NCBI GenBank assembly: GCA_027575765.1
Contig: JANBPT010000052.1
Location: forward strand, 1 to 64,000
Source of the DNA: Tieghemiomyces parasiticus
Lineage: Eukaryota > Kickxellomycota > Dimargaritomycetes > Dimargaritales > Dimargaritaceae
Reading direction: 5' to 3'
Length of the DNA stretch: 64,000 bases
Numbering within the stretch: the stretch's first letter is position 1; every line of letters starts with the position of its first letter. Below are positions 1-10,612 of this stretch, one piece after another. A model generated the notes under the pieces. The model was not told where the DNA came from, ran no database searches, and saw only the letters and a list, made by a program, of their open reading frames with translations. A program made the position numbers and the translations under genes.

Positions 1-1
1 A

Positions 2-478
2 GTCCGTCAAGGCTTGGCCAACGAGTGGTTTCCTCAGTGGGTCGTGACCACGCTGATTACACTCGGTAAGGTCGAGCTTTTACCCACTTTTCTTGACGCC
101 CTCAGTCGTGATGTTGATACGATGTACAACATGTCGACTTTCCAATTGGCCTACATATTGCAACATGAGTATGGATACCATCCGAATGCTGAGGACTACT
201 GCCAGGCTGGAAGTGATCTTTTTTTTGGCTCTCAATCTGAGAATCTGGAATTGTTTAAGCGGTCCGCAAAGGCGCATGCAGACCTATTTGGGTTCACCGT
301 TGCGGCAGAAGCAATCAGCCGTCAGCTTTCTGAGCCTGGCACGGTATCTATTGGGGATGCACGTGGCAGGCTTAGACCTTATATTAAGACCTTTCACGCC
401 ACCAAGAACAAACCTGTGGAAGTACTCTTCTACCCGCCTCCCCCGGCTGTTCGCACTTCTCTCCCTGAAACAGCCTAG
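2..478 (+). CDS. 3' end of an unrecognised protein gene (cut by the window edge)
   Basis: The frame is open from the first bases of the window with no upstream stop, so this is the C-terminal part (about 158 codons) of a longer protein. A TTG at 14 is not a credible start. The visible part is mixed alpha-helical in character, with a hydrophobic stretch near its beginning and a Pro-rich segment (FYPPPP) just before the stop. I see no signal peptide, membrane segment or motif that I recognise. Codon use is less G/C-biased than in the housekeeping genes further right. It may be a lineage-specific protein; whether it is intact upstream cannot be judged. The mariner element lies about 370 bp downstream and does not interrupt it. 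Confidence 0.5.
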   Translation, partial: VRQGLANEWFPQWVVTTLITLGKVELLPTFLDALSRDVDTMYNMSTFQLAYILQHEYGYHPNAEDYCQAGSDLFFGSQSENLELFKRSAKAHADLFGFTVAAEAISRQLSEPGTVSIGDARGRLRPYIKTFHATKNKPVEVLFYPPPPAVRTSLPETA

Positions 479-848
479 AGTTAGCGGCTAATCAATCGAC
501 TGCGGTTAGGCCCACCCTAAATATCTACACCGGCTCACGTGTATGTAGTTCATCCGGCTACCGATTTCGTCAACTGTTATGTTTATCATCCTACAAGTTA
601 GCCGGGCTTACTGTTTTGATTTCTCGTTTCGCATTTAGCAACTTTTACAATCATAAATACGGTGTTTATTATACTGCATATCCTACATAAATTTTCTTAT
701 CAATGATAACCGTAGTGTCGCTAAAGCCAGTCTACAGCTCTCAAAAGGTATAACCATAATTATTCGTCATTATATCTTTGAAGTAGCCATTTTTGCCGGA
801 TTATATGACAAGCTTATCTTATCCATCCATCCAATAAATATTTTGATA
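479..848. other. intergenic gap, nothing recognised
   Basis: A/T-rich spacer between the partial gene and the mariner element. I see no open frame or repeat that I can support. Confidence 0.5.
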
Positions 849-850
849 TA

Positions 851-878
851 CAGATGCTACCAAATGTCGTGAGGATTT
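851..878 (+). repeat. mariner left terminal inverted repeat
   Basis: 28 bp beginning CAGATGCTACC. It is the exact reverse complement of 2114-2141 and is preceded by TA (849-850). Confidence 0.95.
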
Positions 879-1008
879 TAAGCTGGGGGTCTCAGATCGC
901 AGTGTTTCAGATGAAACCTAAGAGTCAATGATGCTGAGTCGGTTGGTATCCACCATTCTAGGATTTAGCAATTTTTGACTTCACAGCTTGCTTTTTTAAT
1001 CATCCATC

Positions 1009-2097
1009 ATGTCTACTTTTCAAACCCCCTCCCCCACCCCACCTAAGTTAACCAGGCGTGATGTATGGGTCCTTATAAATCATTACTATCTGGAGGGCTG
1101 CAAGGCAGATGATATTTTTAATGTTTTGACTTCCAAGCTGGGCCCAGCTGCCTCTAGCCACTCCACCATCTACAGGTGGCTGGCTCGCTTTCGCACAGGT
1201 CACTGCTCTTTTGAAGCCGACCCTCGTTCTGGCCGCCCATCAGATGACATTGGTGCATATTATGGGGACGTAATCCTGAGATGGCTAAAGGAAGACCCTC
1301 GACTTACTGCTGAGCAGCTGGCCTGGGCCTGCCGTACTTCCCCTAGTACCATGCACAGAGTCCTGCGCAGGGACCTGGGGTTGCACAGCTATTTAAATTG
1401 CTGGATCCCCCACAACCTCACCGATGACCAGCGCCACAACCGGGTACGTTTTGCCACTGAGTTCCTGGAGAAATTTGATGGGGCCAGTGACTACCTGCTG
1501 GACTCCATCGCCACAGGCGACGAGACTTGGGTGTACCTTTATGATCCCCCTGCTGGCTCCAATCGCCGGAGGTGGTGTCCTAAAGGTGGCCCTGTCCCAA
1601 CTGAGACCCGCCAAGGCCGTACCACACCCAAGGTGATGCTGACTATTTATTTCACCAGGCGTGGCCTATTACACCTGAGTGTCAAGCCCCCTGGTGTCAA
1701 GGTCTCTGCCGAACTCTATGTAGAGTACGGGCTGAAGCCCATGGTCCAGGCCTGGGTGGAGGCACGTGGAAGTCTGGACCGTCACCCCCTGCGGCTTCAC
1801 CATGATAATGCACCACCACATTGTGCTGCAGCTACCCAGACCTACATTTCCGACTCTAAACTCAAACTTCTGCCAGCCCCTCCCTACAGTCCTGATCTGG
1901 CCCCCTGCGACTTCTGGCTGTTCAGGAATATCAAACAGCGGCTGAGGGGAAAGAAGTTCAGCACAGTGGAGGCGGTCGTGGACGCCTGGCAATTGCAGTT
2001 AGCAAGGCTCCAGCCAAATGACTATAGAGCCTGTTTTGATAGATGGATAGAAAGGGCTCGCCGAGTGGTACATAGTGGTGGCAGCTATATTGAATAA
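1009..2097 (+). CDS. mariner transposase, D34D type
   Basis: 362 residues from an ATG at 1009, no intron. It excises and inserts the element by cut-and-paste at TA sites. The N-terminal region (about 15-125) has the helix-turn-helix pattern that binds the inverted repeats. A WIPHNL segment matches the WVPHEL linker signature of mariners. The catalytic triad is visible: D171 in GDETW, D266 in HHDNAPPH and D301 in the hallmark YSPDLAPCDFWLF. Exactly 34 residues lie between the second and third aspartates, which separates it from Tc1 (D34E) and pogo types. Length is slightly above the usual ~345 residues. No frameshift or stop is seen, so the enzyme looks functional. The stop codon overlaps an AATAAA hexamer. 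Confidence 0.95.
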   Translation: MSTFQTPSPTPPKLTRRDVWVLINHYYLEGCKADDIFNVLTSKLGPAASSHSTIYRWLARFRTGHCSFEADPRSGRPSDDIGAYYGDVILRWLKEDPRLTAEQLAWACRTSPSTMHRVLRRDLGLHSYLNCWIPHNLTDDQRHNRVRFATEFLEKFDGASDYLLDSIATGDETWVYLYDPPAGSNRRRWCPKGGPVPTETRQGRTTPKVMLTIYFTRRGLLHLSVKPPGVKVSAELYVEYGLKPMVQAWVEARGSLDRHPLRLHHDNAPPHCAAATQTYISDSKLKLLPAPPYSPDLAPCDFWLFRNIKQRLRGKKFSTVEAVVDAWQLQLARLQPNDYRACFDRWIERARRVVHSGGSYIE

Positions 2098-2113
2098 ACA
2101 TCATTTGACTTAG

Positions 2114-2141
2114 AAATCCTCACGACATTTGGTAGCATCTG
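2114..2141 (-). repeat. mariner right terminal inverted repeat
   Basis: 28 bp, exact inverted copy of 851-878, followed by TA (2142-2143). Confidence 0.95.
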
Positions 2142-2143
2142 TA

Positions 2144-5125
2144 CTTAGCCAGTTTCTGAAATGTTCCGATATTCCTATCAGTTCGATGTGCCTGGACCGG
2201 TATTGGGTTACCTTTTAGGCGACATGCCTGACAATTGGTGCTTGCACGTGCATCATACGATAACTTCCAGATTACGCTATCGATGAAAATGGCATCCAGC
2301 TAGTTCACCATGGGCATCCACTGACTCCATTGGAAAACCACATTAAACAGCACCAAACAACCGCATTAGTGGTTGAAGTGGTCACCGTAATGACCAACTA
2401 CAGCACCTACCCATTATCACCGGATGCAACACCATGCGACATTGAGCCGTAACTTGTACTGGCCTCCCCCTCCCCGCAGGGGCCTCTCAGGCTCTCCTGA
2501 GGATACCAGGGTACACAGGGATGACATTAGCAACACACCACTGGCGTCACGGCCATCACTCGTCCCTGCTGCTTCCCTTAATCTGCGATGGACGCGCGTC
2601 TGCCGACCTGGCGAGCCTAATCCCTACCTTATTGGACCAGATACTAAGGCAATATGTGTGCGTTGTGAATTTGAGTATGTTAAATAAATGGGCGGAGTAG
2701 CTGTGATTTGGATTATGGAACATGGTTACAAGAAAACTAGTGGTTGGGTCTCAACCTAGGAAAGAATGAACGGTAACCGCTTTGTATGAGAAAGAAAGAG
2801 AGGGAAGCAGTTGACCTTGGGTAAGTGCTTCCACTATACCTGTGCTTAACGCAATGGATTCATCTCTCCCTGTTTGGCTTTCTGTACCCTGGTGGACTCT
2901 GGGGGGGTGCGAAGGTGGTGGGGCCCTTCACACTCACACCATACGCTTATATGTCTCTGGTGCCCATATCTGTTCCTTACTATTGAGGTGAAGGAGGGGG
3001 CGTACACCCCGGCTCCACGGAGTCCACTGGGCCTTGTATGGCGGTGGACTGAGAAATGGAACACCCATCCTATGCTCAAGAATGATGGGAGCCTACATCC
3101 CCAACTAACCCGGATTTCGCTTCCTTCGTCCCTTCATTTTCATAAAACGTATCCACAAGGTCGAGAAATATCGTATTTTCTATACCATGCTATATTCCTT
3201 CTCGCGTCATATAATCGTTGCCGATTATGACATATTCAGAACCCCACGGTGTCCCATTAACTTAATGATCTCATTTAGTTAGCGTGCGCGAGTTAGACAC
3301 TAGTCATTGCTCACTCGAGGCCCTTGATCCTACCATAATCAAGCCCCCGTCTTTCCTTAACATCTCTGGCTCTACCATGATGAATCTCGTGCACCTTTTC
3401 TGGTTTATACTATTCATGGCTATCTTGTAATTGGTTTCTATTTTATTAGTATTGGAAGTTCCCAATCTTCCCTGCCATGCCCACCACTGCCGATCCGATC
3501 AGTTACCACATCCCTATCCAGCTGTTTTTTTTTTTTACCTACGTTGCTTATGGTCTACTTCCCCCATTCACTTCCATACCCTCCCCGCCGCAACGTCCCT
3601 TAGCAAGCCCTCCTGATCTATCGGATGTCACCCCTTGTGTCAGGTGCCTCTGCCTTCATCCTTTTAGGCCTTGCCTTCCTTCAGTCTACACTCTTTACTT
3701 ATCCGACGGCCTAGCAGCTGCCTTCTCATTCTGCCTGGTGCTTGGTCCCGTCTTGTGTTGTTTACTCATATCTCCTTTACCTGACTCTGGATCCAGTTAC
3801 TACAATGCTGGTCATTATCCAGTATAAAAGATTCTCCTGGTCGCGATTCAATGATTGGCAACTTATCCCCAGACAACCAGTTTCCGATTCACCTTAGTTC
3901 CGCTATCGCTTCAGTAGGTTTTATCAGCTTGCTGTATGTTGACTAGTTAGGCCTTCTTGTCCGTGCAGGTAGGTTTTCATCTATGAAACCCCTCTTATTA
4001 GTCGCTTCCGATGGCTCACCCTCATACTTTCCTTCAGATTCTACCGTTCGATCTTACAAGTGGCAAGGGACCCTACACCCCTATCTAGCACTACAACACC
4101 GGGCCATCCACATGAATACACAGGAGTTAATCAAGTGTTGCTCTATATAGTTATTACCGTCTCGCACACACTACTTTATTTGTGTTCTTCTATTTTCTTT
4201 TCCACTTAATGGTCTCCCTCTGAAGCTACTACCTATAGCAACATCCATTCACCGCTTTCCTGGATCCTTTCTAAGAGCATTACCGTGCACCTACCCTCTA
4301 GGCCCTTTCACTACTTGACACTATGCTTTGGGATAGCTTACCGATAGCTCCCATATTATAGCAGTTTCACTCATAATCAACCTGTTTAACCCGAACCTCA
4401 CCACTTTAGAAAATCCTCCAGTTCAACCCATATCGCTCTTTATAGACGCCATCTTCATCAACGCTAAATCCACCTGTCAACAGTGGCATGGCTCGTAGAC
4501 CAGTTAAGGATCGGGCTAGCGGGTACTACATGCATGCCCTAAGATAGAGAGGGAACAGTTGTCATGAGGGAATTTTACACCACTCTAATACATGTAACAT
4601 GGTGCTGATATCCTAAACCGCAGCCGTCATTGGTATATAGGCCATATGAATAATTGCGGGTAATGGAACCTCGCTGCTTTCAGGCCCCACGGTATTGACC
4701 TGGTCTTCAGTTGTTGTTTTTTGGAAAGGGCACTTGATTTGGCAGGTACATTAAACAAAATAGTTTACACTACTATCAGGTAACGAGAAAAACATGGAGG
4801 GCTCGTACCATGGCAATATTGCCGCAGAGAATACTCGGAAGTACTCCTCGTTAAACTAAATGAGGTCCGAATGTTGGCCAGATTTTAAGGCCGGCGTTTT
4901 GGGATATCAATAATCTGCGGCCCAACCGTTCCTTATTGTGCATTTGCGAGGGTGAGATGGGAGAAAAGTCAGGGTTAGCGCAGCATAGGCAAAATGAATA
5001 CGTATCATATTCAAGAGCGCCCTTCTTGTAGAGAAACCAGCGTCCTTAGCCGTCCGATTAACACCGCGGAAAAACCAGTGCTTCCTCTTTGGCAGTAAAC
5101 ACAATTGCGGGAAATTCTTGTCAAC
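2144..5125. other. 3-kb gene-poor stretch, nothing supported
   Basis: Only short, overlapping open frames without family resemblance or codon bias occur here. The longest (3477-3827) is mostly hydrophobic translation of a pyrimidine-rich tract. No second transposon end, tRNA or satellite repeat was seen. Confidence 0.45.
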
Positions 5126-6832
5126 TTACTTGGACACAAAGTCCTCAATAGCCTCTTTGAGTGCGAGGTTCGGGACCAAGTCCTCCTCGGTCATCTTTAG
5201 CCGTGTCAGTGGGTCGTACGGCCCAATGCGCTTTAAATGCTCCAGCAGGGAACTCCGCTCGTAGGAGATCCCACTTGGGGTGATGACGGGATCGTGCATG
5301 ATGTTGAAGGTTATCTTGTCGCAATAGCATTCGGGAACCTCCCGCACGGCCAGGTTCGCGTCGGCCTGGCCGAAAACCTGCATGACCTGCGACAGGTAGA
5401 CATTCTGATGGAGGGATCGAGATGGAACCCGGGTGCCCAGGGAGGATGGTGGTCCATACCAGGTTGCAGTTAGACAACGGTGTCAGCTCGCGGGATCGTT
5501 CAGTGTGTAATCAATTGGCCGATACAATCGTATAGCTTTCCTCTCTCTTGCTGAATAAACCTACCTCTTCACTCTCAATCTCGCTCTGCACCTCTTCTTG
5601 GTCCTTCGGCTCCTTATAGTTCTGGGTAAGTAGGTGCCGTTTCCTGTGGATATCAGGGACAGGGCAAACAAGTAAGCAAGTATGAAGAATGACGAAAAGA
5701 GTTAGGACCGTCGTCCGGACCCCATAGGCTGCGGCCGGTGTAAGGGCTTGACACGACAGCGGCTGGTCGCGCGGCAGGGGAAGGGGACAATGGTTCATTA
5801 CTTACTCGTCAAAGTGATCCTGAATGAGGGCTTTCACAAAAGCCAGGGTCTGCGACTGTTTCTCGATCCGCTCGACCTCGAGGGCCTGCCACCGCAGCTT
5901 CTTGACCAGCTGGATCTTAGTGACAATGTCTGCGGCGAAGCGATAGGACTGGCGGTTCTCCTGGCACAGACGGTAGGCTCGGAGCAAGTGGGTGAGGGCT
6001 TCATCGTGTCGCTTACCCAGTTGGGTCAGCGCCTGGCCCAGAAAGAAATGGCCCTTGGTCGATTGGTCATTGATGTCAACGGCCTGTCGGCTGTCCTGGC
6101 CGGCCTCATCGTAACGGTTAAGCTGAGGTTCGGAATAAGATGAGGGGGTATGGAGTTGCCGGTGCAATGCATTGGCTTCGGTTAGCACAGCCACCGGTCG
6201 GTCGCGTTTAAAAAGTAGCTAGTCTACTTTGATGTACAGACTGCAACGCCATCAAACCCTCCGCCTCGAAATCCACGGGGGAGGCAACAATACCTCAGCG
6301 ACAAATCGTAAACTATACCTTCAAGTAACAGAGGGCGCGGTTTGTGTAGTAAATATCGTTCTTGGGATCAGCTTTCTGCGTGACGTGGCCGGGAGGGAGG
6401 GAGGGTGGGTGGAGAGGGCAGTTAATCTAAGTCGTGTGAGCTGGGTGTAGGTCTAGGAGACAACCAGTATTAGATATCCCTGGGCGATCAGGGGGCGCTG
6501 AAGCGACACGGGATATGTGAATGAGGGGGCCACCGAACTCTTCCCGCGCTTCCCTGGCGCCGGAAGGGCGAGCTTCTACGGCAATTTACCTGCCTGTGAC
6601 ATTGTTGAATGTTCTGGGTCTCATCAGGGCCACTTGACTTCTCATCACAGCCATCCAACATGGGCAATAGGGCCACGTTGAATCAAGCCACAGGGAAGTC
6701 AGGTCGTCTCACTAGCCTCCCCCAACCGTTACTTACGATGGCCTTGGTGTATTCGGTGATAGCCGTCTCAAACTTCCCCTGGGCGAAGAAATTGTTGCCA
6801 CTCCGCTTGTGGTGTTCGGCGATATAGCTCAT
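5126..6832 (-). CDS. STUB1: CHIP-type E3 ubiquitin ligase (TPR + U-box)
   Basis: CHIP binds the C-terminal EEVD tails of Hsp70/Hsp90 through TPRs and ubiquitinates bound clients through its U-box. Five exons give 275 residues: 6832-6737, 6375-6319, 6122-5806, 5643-5565, 5404-5126; every junction is GT-AG and stays in frame. The TPR region (about 1-130) contains the YYTNRALCYLK and GHFFLGQAL signatures. A charged helical linker follows. The U-box occupies about 204-275 and includes IMHDPVITPSG and YERSSLLEHL. Length is close to human CHIP (303). The start is the only ATG that opens directly into TPR1. CHIP is, to my knowledge, missing from budding yeast and many Dikarya, so it points to an early-diverging fungus. 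It is divergent from dynactin p62 across a 1.2-kb gap. Confidence 0.93.
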
Positions 6833-8074
6833 GACTGCCGGTACAGCGGGGACGGCCGCCTAGAATTCGAATTTAAAGGAGCAACGCGAGTCGGGTTATA
6901 GGGCGTAGAGACCGTTCGGAGGCTGGCCGCTCAGAGAACGTCAGGAAATGGAGGGGGTGAATGAGGGGGTGTTTCGGAGTCAGGGCAGTGGGCCCCGAGG
7001 GGTCGGGTCTCGGTACGTCGGGTGTGTCGAGGAGAGAAGGTAGAGTATGAACCGGTCGTGTGACGTGGAAGACGGCCGAGGGCGGAATGGAGTTACTTGT
7101 GGCGATAAAAGAATAGGGGTGGCTGTGGCCAGGGCGGGAAACGTTCAAATGGCTAGAATGCGTATGGGACGCTGGCTATGTTTTGCCGGAGAGCATTGGC
7201 CTAGGAAGCTGCGACGGAGGAACGCGCATATAGCGCAGAGAGGGTTCGGGAAGCTCGCCGGGTTGCCGGTTGGGGTGGGGGCGGGGAGAGCTAAAGACCC
7301 AAGTCTTGGCCAAGGGCTGGGTGGGGGAGAGGGTCGAGAGGTTGGGCTTACTCAGCCGCTATAGCCTAGACCAAAAGAGGCTTGCAGTGCAGCGGGGGCA
7401 GGTAACTGGGCGAGAGAGGGGCAAGGGAACGAATAGACGGGCGAGGAAGGTGCTATCTGGCTATCCAACCGATGGCAGCGAGAGCATTGAAAACGTGTCC
7501 CACAAGGCCGTGGAGGACGGGTCACTGCGTCCACCGCACACCCTAGCAGCCCCGGGAACGAGGGGCGGGGCCTCGAGTGATCAATCGTGCTAACGTAGTC
7601 AACTGGGGGCGCCTACGCCTCAATCAGTGTAGCCCTGAACGTTGCCGTAAGCAATGACCCGATATAAACAGGCCACCAGGCAGAGCGAGTGCATGTCTGA
7701 GGCTGCTGCCATGAACCTTCCAGGCCTGCTAGGGAATTCGAGACGTAGAAAAGGTCCGAGGCCACACCCTTTTGTGGCCGACGAAATTGGCGACCAATTC
7801 GCAACGGGAGGCCTAACGAGAGCCACCTAGTCCTGTCGGAGTCCCAAAGCGAAAGTTAGTCGTAATACTCGCCCCCCCCCCTCCAGCCGGCTCCACCCTA
7901 GGCCTCCTTACCAGCCCCCACCTTCGGTGTGCGATTCCCCCCTACTCACTCGTCTCCTTGCATTGGCACAACCCTGTCTCGTCGAGCTCTGCATACGTGC
8001 TTCCCATTTGGGTCATCCCCTACATCTTTTATTCTCAGCGCATCTGCCTTACCACGCCGGGCCTCCTTCCAGCC
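6833..8074. other. 1.2-kb divergent intergenic region between CHIP and dynactin p62
   Basis: G-rich on the plus strand in the first half, with several overlapping low-complexity open frames in both directions, none coding-like. A C-run near 7873-7882 lies about 200 bp before the p62 start. It presumably holds both promoters; no clear TATA box is seen. Confidence 0.45.
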
Positions 8075-10000
8075 ATGACTGCTGCCCCGCTACCAGTGTT
8101 CGTCCAGTACCACTGCCCGTGCCATCCCTTGGTACAAGCCGAACACGAACTCCGCCCGGCGGGAGAGCCCACCCCTGACGAGACCGAGGCCCCAACCGCG
8201 ACATCCGAGGATGGCCCCGCTGACAACGAAGCTGAGGCGGCCATCGACGGCCTCAGCGCCGATGTGGTGCCCGTCAACCCGAACTCTGACGCCTTGGTTT
8301 ACCAGACCCACGCGCTGTGCAGTCTCTACTTTTGTGAAGACTGCCTCCAGATCCGCTGCGGCCAGTGCGTCCTCGAGGAGATTACCGGCTACTATTGTCC
8401 GAACTGCCTGTTCGAGGTGCCCAGTGCCAGCGTAAAGGCAGAGAAGAACCAATGCGCCCGTAATTGTTTCGAGTGTCCCTGCTGTTTCCACAGCTTGACC
8501 GTCGTTGAGGATCCCACCGCACCCACCGAGTCGGCCCGCGCACAGCCCTTCTACTTGAACTGTGCCTTCTGTCGTTGGAGTTCTCGCGAGATTGGCGTGG
8601 CCTTTGAGAAGCAGACCGGTTTGGCCGCCCAGTTGCAGAAACGTGACGAGGCCCAGGCTCCGCTCAAGGAGTTCGATCACCTGCGGGAGCACTTCGAAGC
8701 TGTCCTGCGGGCCAATCAGCCCAGCGCCACTAATAATAATGGCTACGGCAGCTCGGCGACGGGTATGCTGGGGTCCCCGCACACCTCATCGTTCCTATCG
8801 TCACTGCGCCCGGCCTACGGTACCCGCGCTGGTAGCGTCTACTCCCCGGCCCGGGGTAGCGTGCTGAGCTCGCCGGCCTCCGTGCACTCCCCAGGGTCCT
8901 ATCTGAACTCCCCGGACACCGCCGCCACTGCGTCATCTGTTACCCCGTCTGCCGCCTACCAGGCCCTGCATCGCGCACCCGAACCCGAGGCCGCGGTGAG
9001 CGATCTGATGGCCCGTACGGACCTACGAGACCTGGCGACGCGGGAACAGCGTGATCGTCAGGGCCCCACAGCCACCACGTCCTACGCGCTATCCAAGCAC
9101 TGGCCGCGTCGGATCGCGCTCCGTAGCAAACGGGCCAAACGGTGTCGCGACTGTCGCCACATCCTCATCAAACCTGAGCCCAAGGCCCAGGCTACCCGGT
9201 TCAAAATCAAGTTCATCGCCATGAACTTCGTCCCCAACGTGACCATCGTCCGTAACCCCGTCGTTTACTACCCCAACCGACCCACCCGTTTCGTCCTGCG
9301 CTTCGTCAACCCGCAGTACCACGCCACCCAGGTCACCCTTGCTGTACCCGACGACTACGCGGGCCGCGCCGCCCGCGTTACGGTAATGGCCCCGGCGTTC
9401 CAGGTGGGCGCCTACAATGATATTTGGGAGTACGAGGCCCACCCTGACGAGGACGAGAGTGACGAAGAAGGCGACGTGGATGATAATAACGACTACGGTA
9501 CCAATGATATGGCCCTTGACGGGGAAGAGGACGACGGGTCCGATGTGACCAGCCCGCCTCTCGATTATGGCGACGGACCGCACCTCATACCCTCGTCGTC
9601 CGGCGCCGATGGGCCGGTCGCCAATACCCCGGGTTATATAACCGCCGCCGCGGCCTCGGCCGCAGCCTTACGCAAACGTCGCCAACGCCGGCGACAGCTC
9701 ACTCAGGGTATCTACGAGCGTAAGGCAAACGAAACAGCCGTCGTCCTGGAGGCCACCCCGCTTGGACCCATATCTAATCTAATCTTCCCACTCCACGTCA
9801 CCTTTGACTACGTTCTGGAAGGCTTGAGCGACGACGACGAGGAGGAGGAGGGTGACAAGGTCGGTAAGGGTGGGACCCCAGGTACCACGACGACGGGTGC
9901 CACGGAGGGCGAGGTGGGGAAACCGACCACGACCACACAGGCCTGCTCATTTTGGCTCTACATCAACTTGGGTCAGGTGGTCGATTCGCCAGCGTCGTAG
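8075..10000 (+). CDS. DCTN4: dynactin subunit 4 (p62)
   Basis: p62 is part of the pointed-end complex capping the Arp1 filament of dynactin, the dynein activator, and helps cargo attachment. I start at the ATG at 8075 (641 residues); the frame is open 39 codons upstream, but that part is hydrophobic and unlike the family. The N-terminal third (about 14-165) is a cysteine-rich zinc-binding region with paired motifs (CPC, CEDC, CGQC, CPNC, CPCC). The family hallmark follows near 350-365 as SKRAKRCRDCRHILIKPEPK. The C-terminal beta-rich domain is interrupted by long acidic runs (about 450-500 and 590-610). Ser/Pro-rich low-complexity sequence around 240-310 looks lineage-specific. No introns. 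It is convergent with ATP1. Confidence 0.93.
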   Translation: MTAAPLPVFVQYHCPCHPLVQAEHELRPAGEPTPDETEAPTATSEDGPADNEAEAAIDGLSADVVPVNPNSDALVYQTHALCSLYFCEDCLQIRCGQCVLEEITGYYCPNCLFEVPSASVKAEKNQCARNCFECPCCFHSLTVVEDPTAPTESARAQPFYLNCAFCRWSSREIGVAFEKQTGLAAQLQKRDEAQAPLKEFDHLREHFEAVLRANQPSATNNNGYGSSATGMLGSPHTSSFLSSLRPAYGTRAGSVYSPARGSVLSSPASVHSPGSYLNSPDTAATASSVTPSAAYQALHRAPEPEAAVSDLMARTDLRDLATREQRDRQGPTATTSYALSKHWPRRIALRSKRAKRCRDCRHILIKPEPKAQATRFKIKFIAMNFVPNVTIVRNPVVYYPNRPTRFVLRFVNPQYHATQVTLAVPDDYAGRAARVTVMAPAFQVGAYNDIWEYEAHPDEDESDEEGDVDDNNDYGTNDMALDGEEDDGSDVTSPPLDYGDGPHLIPSSSGADGPVANTPGYITAAAASAAALRKRRQRRRQLTQGIYERKANETAVVLEATPLGPISNLIFPLHVTFDYVLEGLSDDDEEEEGDKVGKGGTPGTTTTGATEGEVGKPTTTTQACSFWLYINLGQVVDSPAS

Positions 10001-10612
10001 CATCGGAGATTCGCTCCGCTAGTAGCTTTATTGAACCCCTTGATATTTTAAGTCTGTGCCCCTCCCCTCCCTCTTCGCCTCTAGACCGATAATAAACAAG
10101 CACTACTCGGAGCACTTGGATAGCCTCGCCTTTCAAAGTCGTACATGGGCAAACCAACGGCCAAGCCTGATGGCATGTGTGAGAATACATATATGGCCAT
10201 TGCAGGTAGATGACCCCGCCAATCCCACTGCCAAATTGTAAATAAAACTTCAAATGTGTCTATCACTCGGGTTTATAGATTTTAGAGTAAGGATCAGAGA
10301 AGAGCCGCTCCGTAGGAGATATACGGGTAGGAAGGAAAAAGGGGGTGAGAAATAAGAAAAAGGGGGGGCAGGAACTGGTGTGATGGTTGGGGAATGCGGT
10401 ACGGTGGTGAATGAGGTGAGCGGCAGCGCGGGCGCCGCGGAGAGGGTAGGGGTGCGAAAACAACCCTTCTATCCTCTCTCCGACACGCCCTTTTCCGCGC
10501 GCCCCTTTTCCCCACCCCAATAGGCCAAGCACCCCCGCACAACCCCTCCCCCACATCACACGTCAACGGAGCAACGCAACTGAGAAAGGAGGGGGGGTGG
10601 ACTTGTCACGCT
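10001..10612. other. convergent 3' intergenic region
   Basis: Lies between the stops of p62 and ATP1. AATAAA hexamers at about 10090 and 10241 on the plus strand may end the p62 transcript. The rest is purine/pyrimidine-biased low-complexity DNA with no supported gene. Confidence 0.5.

Larger units (their letters stand above)
851..2141 (+). mobile_element. intact mariner-type (D34D) DNA transposon, 1291 bp
   Basis: A single uninterrupted transposase gene is bounded by perfect 28-bp terminal inverted repeats (851-878 and 2114-2141). A TA dinucleotide lies directly outside each end (849-850 and 2142-2143), the target-site duplication expected of Tc1/mariner elements. The size of about 1.3 kb is the classic mariner size. 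Perfect repeats and an open transposase frame suggest recent insertion and possible activity. It sits in intergenic DNA downstream of the partial gene at the left edge. D34D mariners with this signature set are best known from animals; in fungi Tc1- and pogo/Fot1-type relatives are more usual, so horizontal acquisition is possible but not shown here. Confidence 0.95.

Noticed and set aside
3477..3827. 116-codon hydrophobic frame after the mariner
   Set aside because: Product of a T/C-rich tract; not distinguishable from chance.
8090..8782. 230-codon minus frame within dynactin p62
   Set aside because: Overlaps a recognised conserved gene; antisense shadow.
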